A stretch of 64,000 bases of DNA from Bifidobacterium thermophilum DSM 20210. GTDB taxonomy: Bacteria; Actinomycetota; Actinomycetes; Actinomycetales; Bifidobacteriaceae. The stretch lies in contig JDUB01000005.1 of assembly GCA_000771265.1 (NCBI GenBank), positions 151,504-215,503 on the forward strand. Direction: 5' to 3'. Shown here in pieces: positions 34,490-43,882 of this stretch. Positions within the stretch are counted from its first letter, which is position 1. Each line of letters begins with the position of its first letter. A program made the position numbers and the translations under genes. The notes beneath the pieces were generated by a model. It saw only the letters and a program-made list of their open reading frames with translations, was not told the origin of the DNA and did not search any database.

Positions 34490-37180
34490 TCAGAGTTTCT
34501 CGATCGGTGCCGCGCGAAGCATGAGCCGCTTGACGCCGTCGGATCCGAAGTCCACGGTGATCACGGAGTTGCGGCCCTTGTCCTGAGTTTCCAGCACAGT
34601 ACCGAGGCCATACTTGTCGTGCGTGATTTTGTCGCCGACGTTGAAATCGGCGATATTGAGGCCGTTGTCCTTGCCCACCTGCGATGTGCCGGATGCCGCG
34701 CTCTTCTTGTGTGAAACGGCTGAGGTGTGCCGAGTGGTCACTTTCCCGGAACGCCCCGAACCTGATGACGGACCATAGCCGTACGAGCCGTGGGAACCAT
34801 ACGAGGAGCCCGAACGCGACCCGTAGCCGCGCGACGAGGACGAACCGGACCGCGATCCGTAGGATGAGCCGCCATACGAAGACCCGCCGTAGGAGGAGCC
34901 GTATGTCGAGCCGCCGGAACGCCGGGACGATGAGGAGCGTCCCGAACCATACGAACCATACGAGCTGCGTGAGCTATATGATCCGAAGGTCGAGCCGCCG
35001 AAGCTGGTCGAGCCGAAATCGTCGTCATCGCCCCAGCCGCCGAATTCATCGTCATCGAGACCACCGGACTTCCAGCCGCCGCCCATGCGTTCGGTACTTG
35101 CCTCACGCCGCTTCCAGTCGATAAGTTCATCAGGAATCTCATCAAGGAACTGGCTGGGCATCATGTCGTCGGCACGCCCCCACTGCGAGCGGACCGCGGC
35201 GCGCGTCAGGTACAGGCGCTGCTTGGCGCGGGTGATGCCCACGTAGGCGAGCCGGCGTTCCTCCGCCAGTTCGCTGGTGTCTTCGAGCGAGCGGGAATGC
35301 GGGAACGTGCCCTGTTCCATGCCGGTGAGGAACACAACCGGGTACTCGAGGCCTTTGGCGGTGTGCAGGGTCATAAGCGTGACCTTGCCACTGTCCTCGT
35401 TCTCGCCTGGCAGCTGGTCGGAATCCGCAACGAGCGCGGTCGTTTCGAGGAAGCTTTCGAGGGTCGCGTCGGGCGTATTCTGCTCAAATTCGGCTGCAAC
35501 CGATTGCAACTGCGAGAGGTTCTCCACACGGGAGGCGTCCTGCGGGTCTTCGGAGCGTTGCAGTTCCTCGAGCAGACCGGACTTGTCAAGCACTTCAGCG
35601 ACGATGTCTGACGGCTGGTTCGCATGGTCGCGCGCGAAGGCGGCAAGATGCTGCATGGTGTCGCGGAATGCGCCGAGCAATTTCGCGGTGCGCGTGGGCA
35701 GACCCTCGATTTGTTCCATATTGGCTATTCCTTGCCAGAACGGTACGGCATGCGCATCGGCATACGAGGCGACAATCGCTTCGGCACGCGCCCCGAGACC
35801 ACGCTTGGGCACGTTGAGGATGCGCCGCATATTCACGCTGTCAGCCGGGTTGACAATCGCCTGAAGATAGGCGATGGCGTCTTTGATTTCCTTGCGCTCA
35901 TAGAACTTGGTGCCGCCGATGAGCTGGTACGGGATACCCGCGTTGATCAAGGCCTCTTCAAGGGAGCGCGACTGGGCGTTCGCCCGGTACATGATGGAGA
36001 CATCGGAGTACTTGTAGCCGTCTTCAGCGACGAGACGGGCGATTTCGGTGGCGATCCACAAGGCTTCCTGCTGCGCGTTGTCCGCCGCGTAGCCTGTAAT
36101 CGGCGCGCCCTTGCCTGCGGCGGTCCACAGCTTCTTGGGTTTGCGCCCCTCATTGTGGGAGATGACCGCGTTGGCCGCGTCGAGAATCGTCTGCGTCGAA
36201 CGGTAGTTCTGCTCGAGCATGATGGTCTTCGCGTCCGGGAAATCCTTCTCGAAATCCTGGATATTGCTGATATCCGCGCCACGGAACGCGTAAATCGACT
36301 GGTCGGAATCGCCGACGACCGTCACCCACGCCGGGCCTACTCTGCCAGCGCCAATCGTCGAGGGGTCAGGCTGCTCATTGGCGTCGATGCCCGCAAGCTC
36401 GCGGATCAGTACGTATTGCGCGTGGTTGGTGTCCTGGTACTCGTCGACGAGAATATAGCGGAACTTATGCCGGTAGTAATCGGCGACATCAGGCTGGGTT
36501 CGCAGCAGTTCGACGGTACGCATGATCAGGTCGTCGAAATCGACGGCATTCGCCGCGGCGAGACGATGCTGGTATTCCGCGTAGACCACGGCATACAGCT
36601 GTTCCTCATTGCCGTACCGGCCCAGCTGGTAGCCGCGCTGGCCGGGACGGTAATCCGGGGCGAACTGCTTGAGCTGACCCTGCCACGTTTGCAGATTGTT
36701 CTTGTAATCCGAAATCCTGGCGAGCATCGCGCGCGGGGTATAGCGCTTGATGTCGATGTTCAAGTCGGTGGCGATGAGCTTGACCAGCCGCTGGCAGTCC
36801 TGGGTGTCGTAGATGGAGAAACCGGAGTTCAATCCGATGGCCTGCCCGTCACGGCGAAGGATACGCACGCATGCCGAATGGAAGGTGGACACCCACATAC
36901 GCTGGGCGACCGGCCCGATAAGCGTGGTCAGCCGCTCGCGCATTTCGGCGGCAGCCTTGTTGGTGAAGGTGATGGCGAGGATCTGGCTCGGCCAGGCGTT
37001 GAACTGGGTGAGAATCCACGCGATGCGACGGGTTAGCACACGCGTCTTGCCGGAACCGGCGCCCGCGCCAATCAGCAGTGCCGGCCCCTGATACTGGACC
37101 GCCTGCGCCTGCTGCGGATTGAGCCCGCCAAGCAGCTCCTGCGCGCTACGAGCGAGAACTGGGGAATCATTGTCGAACAC
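34490..37180 (-). CDS. pcrA: UvrD/PcrA-type SF1 DNA helicase with low-complexity linker
   Basis: This is an 896-residue superfamily 1A helicase acting in DNA repair and replication-transcription conflict. Motif I is LIGAGAGSGKTRVLTRR and motif II VDEYQDTNHAQY; VVGDSDQSIYAFRGAD, QNYRST and VTLMTLHTAKGLEYPVVFL are also visible. The C-terminal 58 residues are the Tudor-like RNA-polymerase-binding domain (GDKITHDKYGLGTVLE). Between them lies a 140-residue linker almost entirely of Ser, Gly, Tyr and Arg (34667-35086). The GTG at 37180 is chosen because GGAGG lies six bases upstream; an ATG at 37198 overlaps that site. Confidence 0.95.
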   Translation of the reverse strand: MFDNDSPVLARSAQELLGGLNPQQAQAVQYQGPALLIGAGAGSGKTRVLTRRIAWILTQFNAWPSQILAITFTNKAAAEMRERLTTLIGPVAQRMWVSTFHSACVRILRRDGQAIGLNSGFSIYDTQDCQRLVKLIATDLNIDIKRYTPRAMLARISDYKNNLQTWQGQLKQFAPDYRPGQRGYQLGRYGNEEQLYAVVYAEYQHRLAAANAVDFDDLIMRTVELLRTQPDVADYYRHKFRYILVDEYQDTNHAQYVLIRELAGIDANEQPDPSTIGAGRVGPAWVTVVGDSDQSIYAFRGADISNIQDFEKDFPDAKTIMLEQNYRSTQTILDAANAVISHNEGRKPKKLWTAAGKGAPITGYAADNAQQEALWIATEIARLVAEDGYKYSDVSIMYRANAQSRSLEEALINAGIPYQLIGGTKFYERKEIKDAIAYLQAIVNPADSVNMRRILNVPKRGLGARAEAIVASYADAHAVPFWQGIANMEQIEGLPTRTAKLLGAFRDTMQHLAAFARDHANQPSDIVAEVLDKSGLLEELQRSEDPQDASRVENLSQLQSVAAEFEQNTPDATLESFLETTALVADSDQLPGENEDSGKVTLMTLHTAKGLEYPVVFLTGMEQGTFPHSRSLEDTSELAEERRLAYVGITRAKQRLYLTRAAVRSQWGRADDMMPSQFLDEIPDELIDWKRREASTERMGGGWKSGGLDDDEFGGWGDDDDFGSTSFGGSTFGSYSSRSSYGSYGSGRSSSSRRSGGSTYGSSYGGSSYGGSSYGSRSGSSSSRGYGSRSGSSYGSHGSYGYGPSSGSGRSGKVTTRHTSAVSHKKSAASGTSQVGKDNGLNIADFNVGDKITHDKYGLGTVLETQDKGRNSVITVDFGSDGVKRLMLRAAPIEKL

Positions 37181-37433
37181 TGTCACCCTCCGAATCATGC
37201 CATCGCCGACTGTACGGCGCCCATAATTTCTACCACAGCCACAGGTCAGCACGACGCGCGCCTACTGCCGGGCGGATGTGCGGCGCTCGCGGTATGCTCA
37301 CTCCATTACACCCTTCCCGGCCAGGCTCGTCGCGCATGTCGTCATGCACCCACGTACCATATCAAACGCATGGCCGCGAGGGTGGCCAGACAAGCCGGGG
37401 CCAAGGCTCCACAAGAGAACACGAGGCAGGTCA

Positions 37434-38018
37434 ATGAAAGAACTCGAAGAGCGCATCCGCCGTGACGGTATCGTCAAGCCGGGGAACGTCCTCAAAGTGG
37501 ACGCATTTCTGAACCATCAATGCGATGTCAAGTTGTTCGACCAGATGGGCCGAGAATGGGCGAGGCTGTTCGCCGGCAAGCAGATCGACAAGATCTTGAC
37601 CATTGAGGCTTCAGGCATCGGCATCGCCTGTGTCGTGGCGCGTCATTTCGGCGACGTGCCGGTCGTGTTCGCCAAGAAAGCGCAGTCCATCAATCTTGAC
37701 GGCGACCAGTATGTCACGAAGGTGTACTCGTTCACCAAGCAGCGCGAATTCCCGGTCATCGTGTCCAAGCGCTTCCTGAACCCCGGCGAGCATGTGCTGC
37801 TCATTGATGATTTCCTCGCCAATGGCAAGGCGATGGAGGGGCTGATCGAGCTGTGCCACGAAGCCGGCGTGGTGGTCGAAGGCATCGGCATCGCCATCGA
37901 GAAGGGCTTCCAGGACGGCGGCGCGAAGCTGCGCGATGCCGGCTATGACCTGCAATCGTTGGCAATTGTGGACTCGATGAATCCGGACACCGGTGAAATC
38001 ACATTCCGCGAAGCCTGA
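37434..38018 (+). CDS. xpt: Xanthine phosphoribosyltransferase
   Basis: This is a 194-residue xanthine phosphoribosyltransferase, which salvages xanthine with PRPP to XMP. The PRPP-binding motif [17 protein letters not shown] is clear, and the N-terminal [29 protein letters not shown] is characteristic of Xpt. The segment [16 protein letters not shown] matches the family. The ATG at 37434 follows GAGGCAGG; a reading extended to 37278 is not supported. It forms a pair with the NCS2 permease 64 bases downstream. A promoter-like TATGCT lies about 130 bases upstream, but I see no purine riboswitch consensus in that leader. Confidence 0.95.
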   Translation: MKELEERIRRDGIVKPGNVLKVDAFLNHQCDVKLFDQMGREWARLFAGKQIDKILTIEASGIGIACVVARHFGDVPVVFAKKAQSINLDGDQYVTKVYSFTKQREFPVIVSKRFLNPGEHVLLIDDFLANGKAMEGLIELCHEAGVVVEGIGIAIEKGFQDGGAKLRDAGYDLQSLAIVDSMNPDTGEITFREA

Positions 38019-38082
38019 CGGGTTGTGCACAGCAAATACGCAAACAGCACAGAGACCAGGAAAAAAGACAGGCAGGAGACAT

Positions 38083-39624
38083 ATGGGCAACCCCATCGAA
38101 ATGCCGTCGGAGCATGACAAGACGGCAGCCGACCAGAACGTGACAACGACGGCACAGAAAACGGCAACAACAACTCAGGACAACGCGACGCAAGGCAAAC
38201 CCGTACAAGGTAACACCGTGCAAGACACCGCCACGAAGAAGAACACGCCGGAAACCACGGCCGCCGCCGCATCAGTCGAAACGGAGAAAGCGGCAACATC
38301 CAACCCGCTGACCGAACTTGACGGCAGGATCTCCTTCTGGAAAGGCATCCCCTTCGGCCTGCAGCACGTGATGGCGATGTTCGTGGCGAATCTCGCCCCG
38401 ATTTTCCTCGTGACCGCGGCCGCGAAGATGAGTCCGGAACAGTCTGCGATGATTATCCAGAACGGCTTGCTGGTCGCCGGCCTCGGCACGTGCCTCCAGC
38501 TGTACCCGTTGTGGCGTATCGGCAGCCGTCTGCCCATGGTCACCGGTATTTCCTTCACTTATGTGGCGGCGGCCATCGCCGTAGTCAGCGACAAAGGGTA
38601 TGGCGCGGTTGTCGGCGCAGTGATGGTCGGCGGTCTGCTTGAACTCGTGCTGGGCCTGACCGCACGGTTCTGGCGCCGTTTCGTCCCGCCGATCGTCTCT
38701 GCAATCGTGGTCACCTCGATCGGTTTCTCGCTGCTCAGCGTCGGCGCGACATCATTCGGCGGCGGCTCCGGCGCCAAGGATTTCGGTAGCTGGCAGAATC
38801 TGACCCTCGGTCTGATCTCCCTGGTTGCCTGTCTGGCGTTCCAGCTGCTGATGAAGGGCACCGCCAAACAGCTGTCAGTGCTCTTCGGCCTCGTGGTGGG
38901 CTATGTGGTGGCCTTGTTCATGGGCAAGGTCGATTTCTCGGGGTTCCAGAACCTGGCAGTGCTCAGTGCTCCGCATGTCATGCCGTTCAAGGTGCAGTTC
39001 GACGCGGGCGCGATCATCTCCTTCGCCCTGCTGTACGTGGTGTCCTCGGTCGAAGTGCTTGGCGACACCGCCGCCTTGGCGAAGGTCGGTCTCAACCGCG
39101 CGCCTTCCGAGCGTGAAACCGCCGGCGCAATCGCCGGTGACGGCCTGATTTCCAGCGTCTCCGGCCTGTTCGGCTGCCTGCCGCTGACATCGTTTGCACA
39201 GAATATCGGGCTTGTGGCGATGACCAAGGTCGTCAACCGCAAGGTGATTCTCTCCGGCGGCCTGATCCTGGTGCTCGCAAGCTTCGTCCCCGGCATCGCT
39301 GCGGTGTTCAACTCATTGCCACAGGCGGTGCTGGGCGGCTGCACCATCATGATGTTCGGCACAATCGTGCTCTCCGGCTTCCAGATGATCGCCGAGGCAG
39401 GCTTCACACAGCGCAATATCGCCATCGCGGCTCTCAGCTTGACCATCGGCATCGGCTTCACGCAGGTGCAGGGCATATTCTCCCAGTTCCCGTCACTGTT
39501 CCAGTCGATTTTCGCGAGCAACTGCATCGCGCTGGCCTTCGTGGTCGCGGTCATCCTCAACGCGGTGCTGCCGAGCGAAGAGCATTTCCTCGCGTCGAAC
39601 GGCGAAGTCAACGAAAAGCGCTGA
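38083..39624 (+). CDS. NCS2 family xanthine/uracil permease
   Basis: This is a 513-residue nucleobase-cation symporter-2 permease with about 12-14 transmembrane segments, which imports xanthine or uric acid with protons or sodium. The hydrophilic N-terminal tail of 80 residues is unusually long and rich in Thr, Ala and Gln. The family motif QNIGLVAMTKVVNRKV is present. The ATG at 38083 has GGAGA just upstream. It directly follows xpt, which argues for xanthine as the substrate (PbuX-like), but the family also transports other purines. A strong terminator follows. Confidence 0.92.
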   Translation: MGNPIEMPSEHDKTAADQNVTTTAQKTATTTQDNATQGKPVQGNTVQDTATKKNTPETTAAAASVETEKAATSNPLTELDGRISFWKGIPFGLQHVMAMFVANLAPIFLVTAAAKMSPEQSAMIIQNGLLVAGLGTCLQLYPLWRIGSRLPMVTGISFTYVAAAIAVVSDKGYGAVVGAVMVGGLLELVLGLTARFWRRFVPPIVSAIVVTSIGFSLLSVGATSFGGGSGAKDFGSWQNLTLGLISLVACLAFQLLMKGTAKQLSVLFGLVVGYVVALFMGKVDFSGFQNLAVLSAPHVMPFKVQFDAGAIISFALLYVVSSVEVLGDTAALAKVGLNRAPSERETAGAIAGDGLISSVSGLFGCLPLTSFAQNIGLVAMTKVVNRKVILSGGLILVLASFVPGIAAVFNSLPQAVLGGCTIMMFGTIVLSGFQMIAEAGFTQRNIAIAALSLTIGIGFTQVQGIFSQFPSLFQSIFASNCIALAFVVAVILNAVLPSEEHFLASNGEVNEKR

Positions 39625-39654
39625 ATCTCATAGACGTTCATAGACGTTCCAAAG

Positions 39655-39697
39655 CGGCGACACCGGAAGAAACTATCTCTCCCGGTGTCGCCGTTTT
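39655..39697 (+). terminator. Rho-independent terminator of xpt-permease operon
   Basis: A 12-base-pair stem CGGCGACACCGG/CCGGTGTCGCCG with a 15-base loop is followed by TTTT. It lies 31 bases after the permease stop. Confidence 0.85.
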
Positions 39698-39789
39698 CGT
39701 TAGCGTATTTCCCGTCTGTAATACCGGATCACCTGGATTTGTGAGACAATGATGGTACCTGGGTACACCCGGCGGCGAAGGGAAGCCTT

Positions 39790-41271
39790 ATGGACCGTTA
39801 CACGAGCACGATGACCGAGCTCATCGGTCTGATGCGCATCATCGGCAATGACACCCAGCAGTGCGAGGTCAAGGAATGCAAGCGCAAGATGTCCTCGACC
39901 ATCACCGAGACGCTGTCCGCGTTCTCCAACGGTTCCGGCGGCTGGATCATTCTCGGCTTGTCAGAGAAGAACGGGTTCACACCGGTCGAGGGGTTCAACG
40001 CGCGCGCCATGCAGGAGGCGCTCAGCCAAGCGTGTGAACGGCTCACTCCCGTAGTGCGCCCGGTGATCGTCACCTGCCCGTTCGAGGGGACCAACTTGGT
40101 GTTCGCGCGGGTCGATGAGATGCAGCCGCGGCTCAAACCGTGTTATATCACCGCGCTCGGTCCGCATGACGGCTCGTTCATCCGCACGGGCGACGGCGAC
40201 CGGCATATGACCGCCTATGAGGTCGATCGGCTGATTGAAGAGCACAACCAGCCCACGTATGATCTCGATGTGGTTCCGGAGGCCACGATTGATGATTTGG
40301 ATTCCGCTCTGGTCGAAGCGGTGACCGCTCATGCGCGCGAACGGCATCCGCACGTGTTCGCCGACCGCAGTGACGAACAGGTGCTGTGCGATTTGCAGGC
40401 GCTTCGCCATGACGACAGTGATGCGTCCCAAGTCGGCGGCGTGCTGCGCCCCACACTCGCCGGTTTGCTCGCGCTCGGCAGGTACCCGCAGAAATACTAT
40501 CCGCGGCTCGGCGTGTCCGTCGCGGTGTTCCCCGGCACCAACGCCGATGACGTGTTCCGCGGCGACGAATCGCTGATTGCGACCCAGCATGTGGTCGGAT
40601 CCATCCCGGTGATGATCGAGGACACCACGGAATCGCTGATGCGTTGGATCGGCGCGCGCAAACCCGAATACCCGCCGGACGCCCTGCGCGAGGCGATTAC
40701 GAACGCGCTCATCCACCGCGACTACTCCCCCGACGCGCAAGGCACGCCCGTGCATGTCAACGTGTTCACCGACCGCATCACCATCACGAATCCCGGCGGA
40801 TTGTACGGCACCGTCACGCAGGAGGTGCTTTCCAAACGTCCCCAGGACGACGGGCCTACGATGACATCCACGCGTAACCAGTTCCTGTTCACGCTGCTCG
40901 AACTCACGCCGTCACCGCGCGGCGGCATGGTCGTGGCCTCCGAAGGCGACGGATTCCGTCAGATCTTCTCCCAGTTGCGTGAGGCGGGTATCGAACCGGC
41001 GGCGGCACGCAACGAGCATGGCATGTTCACGATGACATTCACGAAACGCAAGCTCCATACCGTTGACTCGCCATCCGAGGTTTCCCGGGCGATTCTGGAC
41101 CTGTTGGAACGCCATTCGGCGATGAGCGCGAAGGAAATCATCCGCGAACTGCATCTGACGCCGCTCGCCGTGGCATCCGGGTTGCGCGAGCTCGTGCGCG
41201 CCGGGGAGGTCGCGCAGGCGCATCCGGCGGCCGAGGACGGGACCAAACGCTACCGGCTGCGCGGGCGGTGA
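39790..41271 (+). CDS. AlbA_2 (Schlafen-like) ATP-binding protein with C-terminal winged helix
   Basis: This is a 493-residue protein of a family annotated as transcriptional regulators or ATP-binding proteins. The N-terminal AlbA_2 (Schlafen) domain, about residues 15-140, has QCEVKECKR and SAFSNGSGGWIILGLSE. A GHKL ATPase-like segment at about 300-345 reads LREAITNALIHRDYS followed by DRITITNPGGLYG. The last 75 residues look like a winged helix (SEVSRAILDLLERHSAMSAKEIIREL). GAAGGGAAG precedes the ATG at 39790. The DNA or RNA target is unknown. It faces the helicase gene tail to tail, 94 bases apart, so it is not in the same operon; a link to the neighbouring cassette is only positional. Confidence 0.88.
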   Translation: MDRYTSTMTELIGLMRIIGNDTQQCEVKECKRKMSSTITETLSAFSNGSGGWIILGLSEKNGFTPVEGFNARAMQEALSQACERLTPVVRPVIVTCPFEGTNLVFARVDEMQPRLKPCYITALGPHDGSFIRTGDGDRHMTAYEVDRLIEEHNQPTYDLDVVPEATIDDLDSALVEAVTAHARERHPHVFADRSDEQVLCDLQALRHDDSDASQVGGVLRPTLAGLLALGRYPQKYYPRLGVSVAVFPGTNADDVFRGDESLIATQHVVGSIPVMIEDTTESLMRWIGARKPEYPPDALREAITNALIHRDYSPDAQGTPVHVNVFTDRITITNPGGLYGTVTQEVLSKRPQDDGPTMTSTRNQFLFTLLELTPSPRGGMVVASEGDGFRQIFSQLREAGIEPAAARNEHGMFTMTFTKRKLHTVDSPSEVSRAILDLLERHSAMSAKEIIRELHLTPLAVASGLRELVRAGEVAQAHPAAEDGTKRYRLRGR

Positions 41272-41365
41272 GAAGGCATTGCCGAATTGACGAATAGACT
41301 GCAACGGGCTTGGAAAGACAGCGTAGTAAGCACGTTTGGCATCGACTGCAACCGTGTGCAAAGCA

Positions 41366-43768
41366 TCAAGGCTTGCGGACGAATCGCTCCCACTGACGTA
41401 CGCGCACCCGCATGCCGTTAAGGTCGAGCACGCCGCATGCGAAGCCCTTGCGCACCAGTTGCGGCGGCAGGAAGCGGTCGTACTTGTTGAAATCCGGAAT
41501 CTCGTCGGGGTACATGAGCGTCAGCGGATCGGTAAGTTCGCGGGCTGCCCGCGTGACCGCCGCGTAGAACGCCTGCGCGTCGGCATCCATGGTGAAGGTC
41601 ATGTAGTAGGGCGAGAAGGCCTCCAAGCCCTTGAGCCCGAGGCTTGGCGCGCACCGCAGAAGCAGCAGGCGTTTAAGCGCAAGGAACGCGTATGTACCGA
41701 GCCAAGGGAACAGCGCCCACATGTTGCCGCCCAGGTGGCGCAACGGCTGGTCGGCGAGCCCCATAACCGCCGCGTCAACGCGCGCCTGTTGCAATCTGGC
41801 CGCGGCATTGCGCATGAGATACGGGTAGGTGGCCTCCGGCGGCTCCAGAAGCACTTGTCGCATGCGTTCGAGGATCACCGTGTTGATGTCCCCGGGCACG
41901 TCGCCGAAATATGCGGGCACTTTGCCTTTGACCATGGTGCAGTAGACGATATGCCGTTTGCGGTCCACCTCGTCGACCACCCACACGTGGCCGGCGATGG
42001 CGATTTTCTCGCCGGCGGGAGGCGGGGCCACCAGCGTGCCGATCTCCTGCGATTCGCTGCGTACGCTGTACTCCTCGTTTTCCTGAAATACCGCGTAAAA
42101 CTTGAAGTTGCTGGTGATGCGCTCCCCTGCCACGCCGACGATCAGACCGCCGCGTTCAGTGGTCTCGATATGGTCGATACCAATCAGGTGACGTAAGAGG
42201 ATCCGGTAATCATCCTGCGTGACGCGTTTGAACACGGCAAGCGAAAGCACCTGGGACGCCAGTTGCGCAGGCGTCATCTCACCTCCTGACGCGAGCGTGC
42301 TCATGGTCTGGTGGTACAGGAGGCTGTAAGGCAGACCATCAAGCCGGGGCGGCTCCACCCAGCGGCGTTCCACGTACAGCTGGATGAGCGCAATGCCTTG
42401 GATGAGTTTCCACGGGATGATATCCGGCGCCATTTCACGTGATTGCGGCGGATCCTCACGCATGACGAACCACATTTCCTGCGGCTGGTTGCGTCTGCCA
42501 GTGCGTCCCATGCGTTGGAGGAACGAGGAGACGGTGAACGGCGCGTCAATCTGGAACGCGCGTTCGAGCCGGCCGATATCAATGCCCAGTTCGAGGGTCG
42601 CCGTCGTGACGGTGGTCATGCAGCTGTTCTCGTCCTTCATCTCCTCTTCGGCACTCTGCCTGATGGGCGCCGAAAGGTTGCCGTGGTGGATGAGGAAGCG
42701 GTCCGCCTCATGCCGTACCTCGCAGTACTGGCGCAAGGTGGTGGTCACGGCTTCGGCTTCCTCGCGGGAATTGCAGAATACGAGGCATTTGCGGCCACGC
42801 GTGTGTTCGAAGATGTAGCCGATGCCCGGGTCAGCGGACTGCGGGGCGGTGTCCGAGGCGGGTTCGGATTGGGCGAGCGTTCCGGTGAGTGGCATGTCTT
42901 GCCGTTCGCGCGGGGATTCTAGCGGGGATTCCATTGAGGATTCGGGTTGGGTTTCACCGGTAAGCGTTGCTTCCGTCTGTTCCAACAATGGTCGGGTTTC
43001 GCCGTCAACCGCGTGCGGGTTTCGCGCAAATGCCGGCATGCGTAGTCCCCGCTGCGAAGCTTGCGGGCCGCTATTGAAGAAATGCTCCATGGACAGCCGC
43101 CAGGTCTGACCACTGGCGCCGATATTCGGAACAACCGTGCCCTTGCCGGTTCCGGCGCTCAGGAATTCCGCTGCCTGCTTCGGGTCCCCGATGGTGGCGG
43201 ACAACCCGATGCGGCGCGGGTTGACGCCGGCCATGCGGGACAACCGTTCAATCAGGCACAAGGTCTGCCCACCGCGATCGCCGCGCATCAACGCGTGCAG
43301 TTCGTCGATCACGATGAAACGCAGATCGCCGAACAGCGCGGGAATGGCCGCATGCCGGTGCAAGAGCATCGCCTCAAGCGATTCGGGCGTGATCTGCAGG
43401 ATTCCCGAGGGGTGTTTCATGAGCTTGCGCTTGTGGGATTGCGAGACGTCGCCATGCCAATGCCATACGGGGATATCGCCTTGCGTGCACACTTCGTTGA
43501 GCCGGTCGAATTGGTCGTTAATCAGGGCTTTGAGCGGCGCGATATACAACGCACCGACCGATGCCGGCGGGTCTTCAGCCATCAAGGTGAGGATCGGGTA
43601 GAACGCGGCCTCCGTTTTACCGGATGCGGTCGAGGCGCTGAGCAGCACGTTCTGGTCGGTGCCGAAAATCGCCTCACCCGCCGCGACCTGCACGCCGCGC
43701 AGGCTCTGCCATCCGCGCTCGTAAATCGTGTCCTGGATGAACGGCGCGTACCGGTTGAACACATCCAT
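41366..43768 (-). CDS. Lhr/BrxHI-like DExH-box helicase
   Basis: This is an 800-residue superfamily 2 helicase. Motif I is LLSASTASGKTEAAF (about 43-57), followed by ALYIAPLKALINDQF, the Walker B motif VIDELHALMRGDRGGQ, LSATIGDPKQAAEF and motif VI FLQRMGRTGRRNQ. The RecA2 domain is followed by about 350 residues with a winged-helix-like and C-terminal Lhr-type extension. This layout matches Lhr and the BREX helicase BrxHI. ATG at 43768 has AAAGGAG eight bases upstream; an ATG at 43789 lacks one. It is the last gene of a three-gene unit with a BrxD-like ATPase and a TerB-N protein. Helicase identity is firm; a role in defence is inference. Confidence 0.9.
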   Translation of the reverse strand: MDVFNRYAPFIQDTIYERGWQSLRGVQVAAGEAIFGTDQNVLLSASTASGKTEAAFYPILTLMAEDPPASVGALYIAPLKALINDQFDRLNEVCTQGDIPVWHWHGDVSQSHKRKLMKHPSGILQITPESLEAMLLHRHAAIPALFGDLRFIVIDELHALMRGDRGGQTLCLIERLSRMAGVNPRRIGLSATIGDPKQAAEFLSAGTGKGTVVPNIGASGQTWRLSMEHFFNSGPQASQRGLRMPAFARNPHAVDGETRPLLEQTEATLTGETQPESSMESPLESPRERQDMPLTGTLAQSEPASDTAPQSADPGIGYIFEHTRGRKCLVFCNSREEAEAVTTTLRQYCEVRHEADRFLIHHGNLSAPIRQSAEEEMKDENSCMTTVTTATLELGIDIGRLERAFQIDAPFTVSSFLQRMGRTGRRNQPQEMWFVMREDPPQSREMAPDIIPWKLIQGIALIQLYVERRWVEPPRLDGLPYSLLYHQTMSTLASGGEMTPAQLASQVLSLAVFKRVTQDDYRILLRHLIGIDHIETTERGGLIVGVAGERITSNFKFYAVFQENEEYSVRSESQEIGTLVAPPPAGEKIAIAGHVWVVDEVDRKRHIVYCTMVKGKVPAYFGDVPGDINTVILERMRQVLLEPPEATYPYLMRNAAARLQQARVDAAVMGLADQPLRHLGGNMWALFPWLGTYAFLALKRLLLLRCAPSLGLKGLEAFSPYYMTFTMDADAQAFYAAVTRAARELTDPLTLMYPDEIPDFNKYDRFLPPQLVRKGFACGVLDLNGMRVRVRQWERFVRKP

Positions 43769-43882
43769 GCGCGGCTCTCCTTTGCTCATTGCTTCATCGC
43801 CTTATTGCCTTACCGACGACAACCTGCTGTATATCTGTTCTCCATATCAGTTACACACCAGCCTTGCCAAGGTGTGAGAAGC

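Noticed and set aside
34440..37250. Plus-strand ORFs opposite pcrA, such as the Arg- and Ser-rich 34684-35124
   Set aside because: They are shadows of the low-complexity linker and the helicase core read on the other strand; they have no family similarity.
37278..37433. Purine riboswitch in the leader of xpt
   Set aside because: The leader lacks the conserved junction bases and loop pattern of the guanine/xanthine riboswitch. Only a simple promoter is likely.
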